In this document: piece by piece, positions 24,901 to 36,312 of the stretch
Layout: each line of letters opens with the position of its first letter
Numbering within the stretch: the first letter of the stretch is position 1
Source: Coffea arabica
Taxonomy: Eukaryota > Streptophyta > Magnoliopsida > Gentianales > Rubiaceae
Assembly (NCBI RefSeq): GCF_036785885.1
Contig: NC_092322.1
Location: forward strand, 34,431,994-34,495,993
Length of the DNA stretch: 64,000 nt
Direction: 5' to 3'
Notes under the pieces: model-generated
Told to the model about the DNA's origin: nothing
Database searches by the model: none
The model's input: the letters and a program-made list of their open reading frames with translations, nothing else
Made by a program: the position numbers and the translations under genes

Positions 24901-27900
24901 ATCATTGTTCAAGCTCTCAGTTTATTCATCCATCTCATTTGCCTCATATGTATGTCTAGGTTGATTTGCTCTGTTCTTCCTGCATTTCTGGATTTTGTTT
25001 GTGTAACATACAAAATTATTCTACTTAAATATAAAAATAAAACATCTGTTAGGAGTGAAAGTAGATTATGCAAATTAGTGTTCTTACTACTTTTCTTCAT
25101 ATCCCCTTGCCTCTGGCTATAATAGAAAATAATCAAACTCAGTAGGATGCAACTTGATTGACTACAATTTACTTTTACAAATTCTAATTCTGTGGAGCTT
25201 TAGTCCTCTGAGTAATCTCCTCCCCCCCCCCCCCCCCAAAAAAAACAACAAAAAAAATAGAAAACTACTGTGGAACTTTTTGTCCTATGAGTAATCTGCA
25301 TCTCCCTCCCCCCTCGGTTTGAGCGGATCTTACTTTACAGGACTTTGGTAATCAATTGACAAAGACTAAAATGTCTTCTCTGCTCACCTGCCCCCTTCAT
25401 ATCTTGTAATGAAACTACTCAAGTCAATTCTACAGAGTTATTTGCATTGGAGGTAATATTTGGCTGAGGAAATCTTACTTCAGCTCATGAGTCTTTTAAG
25501 CCCAAATAAGACCTGTGATACGAACGTCGCCAACCTTGTGACGAAACCCGTAAAAGATTAGCTTCAGGATCGACAAGAGGACACCAAGTTTGAAGCGGAT
25601 GACCTCAACCCGTTAATCACGTGGTTAACGAACCTTGGTATAATGGTAGAAGACGCCACAACCTAGTGCGATTCTAGATTGATAAGTCACGAACACCTAG
25701 AGAAATTCTAAGGTATTCAAGAAGCCTTGGAGAAACCAAGAAAACTCTCAAAATCTGATTTATTGATTGAATGCCTAAACCATTGGAAGTGTGGGCTATT
25801 TATAGCCTTACATAGAGATGAACAACTAAATGTGGAACTAGTCTAGAGTTGTGGTCTTGACTAAGACTAACAATTGTAGGCTTGACTATTCCATAAGACT
25901 AAGAATTGTGGGCTTGACCAAACCTTATGAGGTCATCCCTTAGGTAAACAACCTTATGAGGTCATTGCTTAGGTAAATAACCTTATGAGATCATCGCTTA
26001 GGTAAATAAAGCAAGGCTATGGACCATTAAGCCCTTATTACAATGATTTAACTAAAACAGCAAATGTGACTAGAGAAGGGTCACACATGGTTCTCTTTGG
26101 CGTGCACTACATGGATGACTTTTATTCCTTCATGCTCAAGCCCCTCAATGACCTTGGGGACAATTTCTTGGCCTTGTATCTCATGAACAAGTCCTTGGAG
26201 TTCCTTCCTCATCTTGTTAGCTCGTGCTCGAGTTACGGGTCCTAGGGGAACTCGAATAGTTCGCACTGGTGTCTCTTGGTTCGTATCAACCTGATCCACA
26301 TAAATTGATGTTAAAATCTCATTGTCTTGTCCAGTAATTAATAGCGCATATCAGTCCTCCATGTGGCTATAGGGCTCTAAACAGGGGATTTTTTGGGTCA
26401 AACACGGCCTTCAAATAAATCCTACTTCAGCTCTTAAGTCTTTCCAAACCAAACAATTCCTGGATCATACAAATTGGCATTCAAATCTTATTGTCTTGTT
26501 TGTAATTGTTAGTGCATGTTGGTACTCCTTGTGGCTATAGGGCTCTAAACAGGGGATTTTTAAGGCAAGCATGGCCTTGAGATTAATTTCATTATACAAT
26601 CCTGTAAATCTGAAAAGTTCTGTGGATCTTGATTAATTTGCCACCAAATAAGAAAATTTTCATTTTATAAAATTTAGTATTTTCAAGAACTGTGTTTAGT
26701 CATCAATTTCTTGCACAGTATGTTGGACCAAATTGACCTTTCTGAGGCAAAAGCCAACATGGAATTTCTTTCTGGTATATTTACGTCAGGAAACAGGACA
26801 GTTGATTTGACAACCAACCTTCCACAAATTTATGGGCTTAAAAAATTCCATAGTAGAAATATCAACATGGATCACCAACTGCCCTTTGCTTTATCATTGA
26901 AGTGTTTTCAATAGTAATGGACGCTTGGTAAGATAAGTATAGTTTGATATATTACTCAGCCTTCTTCTTCCTTATTCTTTTACTAATGCAAAAAATTGTG
27001 TTGCATTCCTGGCCTGAAGTTACTTTTTAACTTCGTTTGTCAAGGACCTCAGTAAAGATTCTTTTCTGTTATTTCATAATGCAGATGAACACTGTTTCAT
27101 TTTACATCCTTTTTCTGATGATGATTTTTAATCTTTTGAATGGCAGCACAGCTTTTCTTATAGGACCCAAACGGCAACTAACCATGATGCTTGATCCTGT
27201 CCGCATTTATGCGACAGCTATATATCTTGCCAGCATTATAGTCTCTCTATTTTGTGCATTATATGTAAGTGCCTTGACACATATCACTTGCTTATAAGAA
27301 TTCATACATAGAGTAAACTTTTATTCCTTTCAATAGGTGCGGAACAAGGTGTTGACATTTTTGGCAATTTCGCTCGAGTTTGGTGCACTTGTTTGGTAAG
27401 CATAATTATCCTTTTTTTCCCTCCTAGCAGGGGAGTGGTGAGATTTTAAGAAGCAGGGAGGGAGAAGGGGCATTTGAATATAGGACATCGCTAAGTCCTA
27501 GGCCTCAAACGTAACCACTAGATAAGCATAATTAACTTAGATATCATTTTGTTTAATTAACTTTCTTTAATCACTTTTAGTCATATAGCACATTGCTTGA
27601 CTGCAAATTTGTGTATCGTCTAAGATATATCCCAAATGTTCTATATTCGGCCTGTACTTTTCAAGATCACGTAGAAGAAAGGAAACAAATTAGCTTATCA
27701 GTGGGTATAGGAAGTAATAAAGAGTGGTCATATCTACTCTAGTAATTTGGTGACATTACACCTTATTTAATTGTTTGCTAAAATCGGATTGTAATTTGCA
27801 CAAGTCCTTGTTTCTAAGTATGAAGGGCTACTAGCTAACAAATTTAGTGTCACTGTCCAGCATATCTTTCAGAGAGATTCTTTTCCTCGTGAGATATCCT

Positions 27901-29103
27901 AATCCTACCATTCCTGAAAAATCCTATTTTCTTAGGTGATTCAAAACTGTTGTGAATTTTATGAGAAATTAAATAAATACCGATGGCTTTATTGATCTTT
28001 ACATGGTAGTGAAGTCCATCTTTAAAAAATTGAGTATAAATTTGATGTTCAAAAGCTCGACTCTATTCAGTCATCAAATACAGGAAAAAGAAAAAGAAAA
28101 AGCCTTGATCAGCTCTTCTTTTTTTTTCCCCCTCATGGACCTTCAGCCTCTTCTTCTGTTCTCATGGTAACTGTAGCAGAGAATGAAACCACGTCAGAGA
28201 CTGAAACCACAGCATCTTATTTCAATCTTTCATGTGGTCCAGCTTCCATTGGTCACAAATAAATCAGCATAAATCTAAAGAACTATACTGATATCACTAG
28301 GATAAAAAATATACATTACTGATTGTTAGGATTCATCAAATTGAGTGCTAGTATATTGATGTTCACATTCGATATGCTTTGTCCAAAAGATGGATTCTGA
28401 GGACAAAAAAATAATGGTAAGATACAAAGATAGAAAGACTCAAAAGAGCTTTACAAACCATATAGCCACTTCCATTAATAGGTAGTTATCAAAATGTGAA
28501 GAACTTCCTAAATCAATCATAACTACGAAGCATGCAGCCTTCTCATTAGAATTGCTGCAGACAGCAACTGTGACTCCATTTCTCAGAGCCTGGTCTGTCA
28601 ACCTGCAATGTTTGTCAGGAAATTACCTGCTAAGCACTATAAGAAAGGCTATGGGTGCAATTCCATCATTGCCTTTGTTGACGGTTAGGTTGTTGTATTT
28701 GTTGAATCACTGTGAGCAATGAAGGGACAGGTTTTTTCTTTAGATTTTTCTGCAGCTGAATGAAGTCAATCATTTGGACATCGAATTTATAGTCAATTTT
28801 GGTAAGGAAAAAGATCGACTTAACATTTTGATTGAACCAATAAAACCATCAACGTTTTCTTTAAAAAGTTAAAAGTCACAATATTGGAGTACACAGTCCC
28901 CATCACGAGATGTTCCATTTTCCTAGACAACTCAATAATGACTTCCCTGCAATATTGTTATTTTGCGTTCTACTCCTTCACCCTTACTCTATGGCTAAAT
29001 TCTCATGTCACGATGTATTTGCAGGTACAGCTTGAGTTATATCCCTTTTGCAAGATCCATGGTTTCGAAAGTTATGGTGGCTTGCTTTGACACAGAATTT
29101 TAG
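18903..29103 (+). CDS. SFT2-like vesicle transport membrane protein, six exons, 173 aa
   Basis: Exons by frame and GT-AG borders: 18903-19040, 21607-21660, 24628-24701, 27147-27264, 27337-27395, 29025-29103. The joined frame is 173 codons, a normal SFT2 length. It has a cytosolic acidic N-terminus (residues 1-46, with EESSPDAEDSS) and four membrane spans at about 47-70, 75-93, 105-127 and 131-150. Recognisable family motifs are NPIKFGLTFSFGN, TAFLIGPKRQ, RIYATAIYLASI, and WYSLSYIPFARSMV. The C-terminus is FDTEF. Members of the Got1/SFT2 family act in retrograde endosome-to-Golgi vesicle fusion. The start has a good context (A at -3, G at +4) and no frame break is seen. Introns 1-3 are 2.4-3.0 kb and hold repeats. 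UTR borders are unknown. Confidence 0.93.
19041..21606 (+). other. SFT2 intron 1
   Basis: Begins GTATTG and ends CAACAG. It is AT-rich with no gene inside. A short direct repeat (ATTATTGTGAAAGAAA near 21172 and 21219) is the only structure noted. Confidence 0.8.
22168..22385. repeat. 109-bp tandem duplication in SFT2 intron 2
   Basis: Copy 1 (22168-22276) and copy 2 (22277-22385) differ at about one base (TTTGCACACC versus TTTGTACACC), so the duplication is recent. Open frames across it are chance. Confidence 0.93.
22386..22440 (+). repeat. G-rich low-complexity tract
   Basis: A run of about 13 G followed by TGGGGTGGGGTGTGTGTG and GGGGTGG directly after the 109-bp duplication, on the sense strand of intron 2. 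It could form a G-quadruplex in the transcript. The exact run length may be affected by sequencing error. Confidence 0.7.
25450..26592. repeat. Tandem duplication of about 167 bp in SFT2 intron 3, first unit split by a solo LTR
   Basis: Unit 2 (about 26425-26592) matches unit 1, which lies in two pieces (about 25471-25515 and 26294-26422). Shared blocks are CTTCAGCTC, TCATTGTCTTGTC-like, and TGTGGCTATAGGGCTCTAAA (26363 and 26530, 167 bp apart). In unit 2 the stretch CCTGGATCATACAAATT is continuous. In unit 1 the same place is ACCTG, solo LTR, ACCTGATCCACATAAATT. The second unit therefore preserves the empty site. Confidence 0.8.
25516..26288 (-). mobile_element. Solo LTR (773 bp) of the second gypsy family in SFT2 intron 3, TSD ACCTG
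   Basis: It starts TGATACGAAC and ends GTTCGTATCA, a perfect 10-bp inverted terminus, with ACCTG duplicated at 25511-25515 and 26289-26293. It is homologous to 5064-5771 and lies in the same orientation. On the - strand it reads VPLGPVTRARANKMRKELQG, then GLVHEIQGQEIVPKVIEGL, the polyprotein-tail type found in the other copy, without a stop for more than 60 codons. It lies antisense to the host gene, in an intron of about 2.4 kb. Confidence 0.9.
27397..27534 (-). mobile_element. tRNA-derived SINE beside the exon 5 splice donor, 12-bp TSD
   Basis: The duplication TAAGCATAATTA (27397-27408 and 27523-27534) brackets 114 bp. On the - strand the insert starts TCTAGTGGTTACG (A-box-like), continues GGCCTAGGAC and ATTCAAATGCCCC (decayed B box) and ends in a short A run (T run at 27412-27418 on the + strand). 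This is the layout of a tRNA-derived SINE. The left duplication contains bases +2 to +13 of the SFT2 exon 5 donor (G|GTAAGC), so the element sits immediately behind the splice site. Confidence 0.75.
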
Positions 29104-30591
29104 TGATAGATATTTTGGTGGCCATTCTTTGTGTCCCTGCAAAACCTCTTTCTACCTCTTACCCTTGTACTGATGAGAACAAGAATTTAAATCTCAGTGC
29201 ATCCTTTGGCAGTTCTAGAGCAATGGAAAGACGCAGACGTGTATATATTTTTGAGGTGATGCTATTGGGGAATGTACCTATGTTCTGTTCATAAGACTGC
29301 TTTTGAGTTTCCAGGTGATCTTTATTGTGATAAATTGGATATTGAGGAAGTTATTTATCTACTACAATATTGGTCCAACAATCCGTTCGTGCACTTTCTA
29401 CTATTGAACATATTATTAGTCAAGCGTATATTGTCTCTGTCAGTTCATTGATAGGTCCTAATCATATTTTCTTGATGTGATAGATATCCTCTCTGTTGTA
29501 GTTCATAAACCAAGCCAATCTTGGCGGTTCCTAGATTGACCCATTGAGCTTGCCACTCAATTGAGATAAGCTTCTAAATTGGACGATAAGTGACCTGCTA
29601 ACTTTTATAGAACCAAGTCGTTCAATCGAGTTGAGTTTGCTACAACTGAGAAATTTGATGACGGTTCAATCGCAATTCCGGTCATGTTTGATGATTTGAA
29701 TGTTTGGATGTCCATTTTTTAATAGTTGTATGTGATAAAAAGATAGTTGAATAATATCTCAAAGGAACTTTTTTTTTAAAAAAAAAATTATTTTGAAGTT
29801 TTGAGCACTCAACAATGATTGTGATCGGAGAAAGCTTTGATCCGAAGTTTAAAACTAAACCCTAAAGATAATTAGAAATTTGATAGGCGAAGAATAATGT
29901 TGAGAGAAATGCTCTTTTTTATTCTTTTTCAAATCAAACCATGAGCAGCAACCAGCCAATGAAGTGTATCCATATGAAAATTGCCTTTTAGTATATAAAG
30001 TTTATAAGTTTTGTGAGTCATTAATTTTGAAGCAAATTTCAGGAAGTTCAACATGGGACTACCGTCTTGGGAGACATTTTACAAGGATGGTTTCAATCTC
30101 ATAATCATATAGATTGTGATGAAGAAAATAAACCAAGAATCGGTAGCTTGCATAACCAACATGCGCACTTTCATCTTAGGAGAGGAATAAAATTAATTGC
30201 TTGATTTATGTGCTTAATCATGAAAAGCACTAGTTAGTGCCTATAATTACCATAATTAGTCCCAAGTCATTCTAACCTAGTATCCCTAATAATGGGTATC
30301 CTATGTTTAAAACCTTCATTATAAAGGTACTGAAGTTGGATTTCAGATGCAGCAGTATATGACTGATTCCATGATATTATTGAATAACAATCCCCTCCTT
30401 TTACTTCCTTCCAATTAATTAGTCAATGCCACATAATTTGTATTTACCCTCAGTGCTTTTTGTTTACATGTTTTCAGTTCTTTTCCTTGTGCACATTCCC
30501 CCGCCTTAGACCATGGAGGAAATTAACAATTTTGATGGTCTTATTTCTTTCCTTTTTTTTCAAAAAAAAAAAAAAAACATTATACGGCTAC
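29104..30591. other. SFT2 3' region and intergenic DNA, no gene seen
   Basis: It begins with the presumed 3' UTR of SFT2. I could not place the poly(A) site. Further on the DNA is AT-rich, with short homopolymer runs near 29770 and 30560-30577. No supported reading frame or element. Confidence 0.6.
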
Positions 30592-30717
30592 AATACATCT
30601 TTTTTTTTTTGTTGACAAGGAAACTCGCAGCTGCTATTCGAGAGTGCGCGCTGGGTAAATTCCGTTCCGTACAATAGTCGCCAACCACACGGAGGGATAA
30701 AATATAGAATACATCTT
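30592..30717 (-). mobile_element. Short non-LTR retroposon with 10-bp TSD
   Basis: The duplication AATACATCTT (30592-30601 and 30708-30717) brackets about 105 bp that start with a T run on the + strand (poly(A) on the - strand), followed by GTTGACAAGGAAACTCGCAG and TGCGCGCTGGGTAAA. I recall similar sequence as a common dispersed repeat in dicots, probably a SINE, but cannot name it. Confidence 0.75.
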
Positions 30718-31246
30718 TATTCAACAAAAATCAAAATAAACTAATATCACTATGAAAGCATATTGCAAAGTATTAGTTAATTACGGCTTTTAATCTCTGG
30801 CTGTTACTTTGTTTGCCGATGAGTTTCTTTATTTCCTTCTTTTTTCAAAAAAAATTCTTTTTTTTTTATAGGATAGTTAAGGAAGAGAGATTTCGGAGTA
30901 CGTATATTTAACATTGACTATCAAGTTTCTGTGACAAGAAAATCAAGCATTGCTTAGTGTTTAAGAGGCATTACTAATACTTTAAGATGGATTATCCTAT
31001 AGTTGAAGATGCATTGTCCTCTCCGATAACGAACACTGCATTATCTTATTCGATAGTCTCGCCCTTCTTAGAATAAAGACAGAATTTTTTCATGCCTCTG
31101 CAGCTTAACTTGCATCTAAAGACTGTAAAGAAGGAATTCTATTTGACCGGCCATTTTATTTGACTAAACTTGGCATTGCACTTTGTCTTCTAAGGAACAA
31201 CGTTTCTAGAAGACACACTGTATGACTTATTTTCTAGCATAAGTGT
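30718..31246. other. Intergenic spacer, no gene seen
   Basis: AT-rich spacer between the retroposon and the repeat behind the ZF-HD gene. No supported frame. Part may belong to the 3' region of the ZF-HD gene. Confidence 0.5.
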
Positions 31247-31398
31247 CAATTATGTAGAATAATTGACATATTTAATTGTCGTGTATTTAAATGACAAAAG
31301 GCAAAAATTATAGAAAAGAGAAGTATTATAGGTATGCCAATTATGTAGAATAATTGCCATCTTTCATAGTCATGTATTTAAATGACAAAAGACAAAAA
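31247..31398. repeat. Direct repeat, two copies 91 bp apart, behind the ZF-HD gene
   Basis: About 61 bp at 31247-31307 recur at 31338-31398 with several changes (both start CAATTATGTAGAATAATTG and contain TGTATTTAAATGACAAAAG). It lies 70-220 bp past the stop codon and so could be transcribed in the ZF-HD 3' UTR. Confidence 0.85.
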
Positions 31399-31470
31399 AT
31401 AAAGAAAAAAAAACTGACTGAAGTAACTTATAATGCAAAGAATGTGGAGAAATTGAAATTTTCCAGTACT

Positions 31471-32187
31471 TCAACATGGGTAGGAGTTTTTCTTGGCCAA
31501 GTTGTGTTTGTTATTGTGCATCCAAACCTTGAGGACTCTCCTCCTGATGCCAATCTCTTGGCAGAAACCATTAACTGCAGAGTCATCTGCCTTTTGTATC
31601 TTCCACCCCACTTTCTCAGCAAAGCTCCACAGCTTTTCCTTTTGTTCTTGGCTGAACTTTGTTCTGGATCTCCTTTTTCCAGCATCATGTGGCCTTATTT
31701 TCGCCTCAGGATGAACCCCTTCTTCTTGCTCATCTTTTTCTGAAGTTTGTAATAATTGAACTTTAGGGGGTGATACTGTCACCTGATGTGTTGTATTATG
31801 TTGATGTGCTGAGGTAAAAAGTTTCTCACCATTAACGAGAAAAAAAGAGTGATAACTCTGAGAAGAACAGTCTCCTTCTATCACTTTTCTATGGAAGTTT
31901 CTGTGGCAGTTGCAAGCTGAGCATTTAAGGGCTTCTATTGTTCCTTCTTCACCACCAGGCATGAACTCGCCACATCCATCCGTGGCATGTCCACCTGCGG
32001 CTGCTGCATGATTCTTGAGGCATTCCATGTATTCCAAAGCTTTCTTGTTTGGCAACCTATGATCTTCTGGGCTTGAATGCATGGAAACAGCACCGAAGTT
32101 TACAGTTGCTTTCCCATTTTCATTTCCTTTCTGAGAATCAATATTCATCTCAGCTGCACTAATTCCTTGACTCCAATAAATGCTCAT
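31471..32187 (-). CDS. Zinc-finger homeodomain (ZF-HD) transcription factor, 238 aa, intronless
   Basis: One open frame of 238 codons, typical in length and intronless structure for plant ZHD genes. Residues about 51-103 form the ZF-HD dimerisation domain: LEYMECLKNHAAAAGGHATD, then GCGEFMPGG, and LKCSACNCHRNFHRK, with the His/Cys ligands in place. A low-complexity acidic linker follows (EKDEQEEG, 150-157). Residues about 171-232 are the divergent homeodomain: KRRSRTKFSQEQKEKLWSFA, EKVGWKIQK, and VLKVWMHNNKHNLAKK, the last being the recognition helix. Family members bind ATTA-core DNA as homo- or heterodimers in the nucleus and act in development and stress responses. The usual RFRTKF is SRTKF here. 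Which ZHD number it matches cannot be settled. No regulatory site was identified upstream. Confidence 0.95.
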   Translation of the reverse strand: MSIYWSQGISAAEMNIDSQKGNENGKATVNFGAVSMHSSPEDHRLPNKKALEYMECLKNHAAAAGGHATDGCGEFMPGGEEGTIEALKCSACNCHRNFHRKVIEGDCSSQSYHSFFLVNGEKLFTSAHQHNTTHQVTVSPPKVQLLQTSEKDEQEEGVHPEAKIRPHDAGKRRSRTKFSQEQKEKLWSFAEKVGWKIQKADDSAVNGFCQEIGIRRRVLKVWMHNNKHNLAKKNSYPC

Positions 32188-33418
32188 TTATCAGTACTTT
32201 CTTTGGCTCCTTAAGAGAAAAAATTGAGAACGATATGGATATTTATGTCCAAATCATGAGAAAGAAAAAGGTTTCAAGAATTAGTTAATTGGACAATATT
32301 TTATGGAAGAAAGATTTCTCTATGAGAAGTTTTCAGAAAATAAACCTCTAGGCCGACCTTAAGACATTTGCCTGTAGTGTGCTAATTGCTTTAGCCTTTA
32401 AGTGTTGGGAGGACTTTGCTTTACTTACACTATCAGACTGAGACGTTTTCTTTGGTGGGGCGGAGGGATTGCAATTGAAGAAAAGATAGGATAATGTACT
32501 AATCATTTAGTTTGAATATACTAGAAAAGCGACCATAATTAAAGAGGACAAAGATAGAATTTAATATATTAAAGCCTCTGAGTTCCTCTTTACAGCATGA
32601 CATTTAGCTCATGTAATCTAATGCAGATTACAAGAATTAGAATGCTGTAATAAGTTGCTAGCTCACTTTCTTTTTTAATAAAACATAGTGCAACTAACTG
32701 GTGCATCATGCTCAAAGATAACTATACTATTTTATACAAAATTCAAATCAGATGAAACAAAAAAAAGTCCTGAAATAAAAGCAAAAAAGAAAAAAAAAAG
32801 GTCTTGAAAGTTTGCATTTGTTACAATTTAGCACCTACACCTCTACTCTTTTCCGGTCTGGTCCAGTGAGCAGTTTACTGTTGCTGAACTGTATTCAACA
32901 TTAATCATTTAGGTTTAATGACACCATTCTCTAAAAGTCTTTATCTGTTCTTAAGGAATTAATATGTCGCTCAAGCGCGTAAATTAAAAATCTAGAATTC
33001 ATGATTCTACCAAATAGATCAAATTGCCAAGAGTTACAACTTCAGAAGTTCAATCTCAAATTTTCAATATATAAAGGAAAGTTGATGGTTTTATTTGAGA
33101 GTCTAGGAAAGAAAACATACATTGGGATAATATCCTTCATTGTGGTCTTTTTTGTTGGATGTTTTAGCCTTTTAGACTAAAATGTGGTTATCTCACATGT
33201 GCAACTTATTTGTTTCTAGTTTTTAATCTCTTTTTTATTTTTTCTAAGAAATGTTTCCACCAATGCTTAATTTTTTTATCCACTTTTTCCTAGTAAAAAT
33301 CTCAACTAAAACGACGTCATACACTTTCTCTATTTTTTTCTTCCTCGTTCCCATTCTCAACTCCAAGCTAAGACCAATACAATTGCAAAGTACTAATTTC
33401 CCTATTCAATGCTTTTAG
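32188..33418. other. ZF-HD upstream region and spacer, no gene seen
   Basis: Presumed 5' UTR and promoter of the - strand ZF-HD gene, followed by AT-rich spacer up to the LINE poly(A) end at 33419. No frame is supported and I could not single out a TATA box. Confidence 0.5.
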
Positions 33419-33546
33419 TTTTTTTTTTTTTGTCAAAAATCAATTTGATTGCATTAACTTGATATCACAAGGTTTGATACAACACCCCTACTTCCTTTGT
33501 AATCATTTTGTGCACTCTCTTGGAGCCACATGGCAAAATTTCCTTC

Positions 33547-34444
33547 CTATTCAACGTTCCTAACTAGTTGGACAGCCAACTTTGCTAACATATGTGCGCA
33601 CTTGTTTCCTACTCTATGGACAAAAGAGAAAGCACATTTGTCAAACAAGCATCTCATGTTGGCAATGTCTTTGAGAATGATATCGATTCTAGATTCCTTC
33701 CCATTCTCCTTGTTGATCAGGTCCACCACCTCCTTGTAGTCAGACTGGAACTCCACTTTCTTCCATTTAGCTTCTTAAGCCATCACCATTCCCATTCTAA
33801 TTGCTGCTGTTTCCTCTATCAGTGGCTCACTTGCTTTTATCTCGGCTCTTGCTTTCATCGGTTTTCCTTCTTGATTTCTGGCAACAACTCCTAGTCCACT
33901 CTGTCATATTCTTTGAGAAGGCAACATCAGAATTGATTTTAATCACTTCTCTTGTTGGAGGTTTCCAGCCCTCCCTCCTACCTGAATTGGTTGTTTATTT
34001 AATGTACTCTCTATCAGTAGTGTTCAGAGCCTCTATATATTCATTCCACTCCAGTTGAGCTCTTTGCATTGTTCCCCCTGCATCTGCATTTTCTTCAACA
34101 AAACTTTTTTGTTTTTGGCTCTCCAAAATTGCCACAAAATATTCACAGTTAATGTTACGTGATCCTGTCCTTGGTCTCTCCTTCTTGCGTCTAATATCCC
34201 TCCATCTCACGAAGTTACTCCTCATGTCATTCAAAGCATCCCATTACAAAGGTGCTAGTCTCCACGTGGTTTTAGCATTTTCGTAGAAAAATAGAATGTG
34301 TTCTACTACCTCCCCACAGCATTCATACATTGAGCTTCTTTTCCTTGTCCTCTTGTTAATTTGCTCATTCACTAGTAAACTATGGTGTAGGCACCTCCAG
34401 ATGAAAAGGAGGTGGGATATATTTCCTTTCTCAAGTTCCTGCAT
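33547..34444 (-). pseudogene. LINE A RNase H and zf-RVT regions
   Basis: At 33756-33547 the - strand reads MEFQSDYKEVVDLIN, RCLFDKCAFSFVHRVGNK and CAHMLAKLAV, the C-terminal half of the RVT_3 RNase H domain. At 34444-34244 it reads SHLLFIWRCLHHSLLVNEQ, CCGEVVEHILFFYENA and TTWRLAPL, the zf-RVT domain found between RT and RNase H in plant LINEs. Stops separate the parts. Confidence 0.82.
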
Positions 34445-34499
34445 GTGTTTACACTAAAGAAGATAGTAGATTTCTCATAGTTTATTACTTGTCCTGAGG

Positions 34500-35358
34500 C
34501 CTTTTCATAGGTAGCAAACATTTGTTTCATCTGCTAGGCTTCCTGGACACTGGCTTTACAACAAAATAGAGAGTTGTCTGCAAAAAGGAGGTGGGATAGA
34601 ATTGGATACCCCTTTCCGACCCTTACTCCTGTTATGACTTTTGTGCTAATCAATTGACTCATCAAGTTTGAGATACCTTTAGCGCATATTAGGAATAGAT
34701 AAGGGGAGAGGGGGTCACCCTGTCTAATGTCCCTGGAAGGCTGGACATATCCTACATTCTAACCATTACCATTAACATTAACACAGTTCAAGATCCACCT
34801 TACTCAAATATGACAGAATCCCATTTTCATCATCATTCTTCTCAGCAATTGCCATTCTACCCTATCATAAGCCTTTGACAAGTCAAGTTTTAGGGTCATA
34901 ATACCATTTATACCTGTTCTCTTATTTTTCAAAAAGTGAACCATTTCTTGGGCTAGGATAACATTGTCAAGAATATACCTACCAAGAACAAAAGTTGACT
35001 GGGCAAAGCTAATGCAGTTTGGGATGACTTTTTTCAGTCTATTAGCCAGCACTTTTGCTATGACTCTATACAGGACATTACATAGGGATATAGGTCTATA
35101 TTGTGAGAAATTAACTGGAGCCTCTACTTTAGGAATCAGGGTCACAAGTGTTTCACTGAGGACTTTTAGGAGATGACCACTATTTAGGAAACTTTGAACA
35201 ACCATAACAATGTCATTTTTACAAACATGCCAATATCTTTGAAAGAAAAGAGGGGACATACCATCAAGACCTGGTGCTTTATCTGGATGCATGGAGAATA
35301 GAGCACTCTCCACTTCCCTTTCTTCTACTGGTTTAATCAACATTGCATTCATTTCCAC
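34500..35358 (-). pseudogene. LINE A reverse transcriptase, catalytic box mutated
   Basis: The open segment 35358-34804 carries HPDKAPGLDGMSPLFFQRYW, LIPKVEAPVNFSQYRPISLC, RLKKVIPNCIS, and LKLDLSKAYDRVEW (motif A intact). After a stop the frame goes on with RDIRQGDPLSPYLFLICAKG and LLFADNSLFC near 34570-34590. The last is the FADD box with its second Asp changed to Asn. It would have primed on nicked target DNA to copy LINE RNA. Confidence 0.9.
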
Positions 35359-36312
35359 TGTGACTGTACAAGGAACAGCCTCAGTAACTACATCAATATC
35401 TGATGGCTGGGAAGATGTGAAGATTTTCTTGTAGAAACTGCAAATTTCCTCTTCAATATCCTGTTTTGTCTCACACCATTTGCCTTCTTCATTCTACAGA
35501 CATGCTAGTCTATTCCTTGTCCTTCTGATTCTTACCTTTGCATGGAAGAAAGTTGGGTTCTTATTGCCCTCTTTAAGCCACCTGCATCTTGCTTTTTATG
35601 CTCTATAGATCTCCTCTTGTTTATATGCATGGCTTAATTTCAATTTCAGGTGAACAATTAGCCTCTTGTTCTTGTCATACTCCTTGATTTGCTTCCTGGA
35701 TCTATTGCTTTAAAGTCTGTCTCTTTCCCAAAGTTGTTTTTGTTTTCCTTATTCCAGTCTATCAGAACTTGCTTACATCTTTTGAGTTTTCTTGTCAATC
35801 TGAACATCTTAGATCCCTGTTGAGGTTCATCCCAAGCCTTGCTGATCAGTTCCTGAACTTGCTAGTTTTGAGCCCATCTTTATCAAAATAAAACCTTCCT
35901 CCTCCCTTCATTCTCTTTGGCTTTGTGTCTAGCAACATGATACTATGATCAAAAGCCTCCTTCTCAATATGCAAGCACTTTGTTGTTTCAAACTTTTGGC
36001 TCTACTCCTGATTTGCTAGCACTCTATCTAGCTTTTCTTTTATCTCCTGACTATTCCAGTGTGAGATCCATGTCCGAGGCTTTCCTTCATACCCTATATC
36101 TACTAGGTTATTCTATGAATTAAACTCCTAAAATCACCAAAACTGTTTTCAGGTCTTTGCCTTCCACCCCACTTCTCCTCGTTTGATAGTATGTCATTCA
36201 ATTCCCTTGCCATTATCCATTTCTCTGCCCAGTGATTCATTTTACTCTCTAGTTCCCTCCACTGCAATCTTCTTTTCCCAGTATCTGTACTTGCATATAT
36301 TCCAACAAAAGT

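Noticed and set aside
26711..26914. 67-codon + strand ORF in SFT2 intron 3
   Set aside because: It is not needed to join the SFT2 exons, has no known motif and lacks splice borders in frame.
31354..31743. 129-codon + strand ORF over the ZF-HD gene
   Set aside because: It is antisense to the homeodomain coding region, which explains the open frame.
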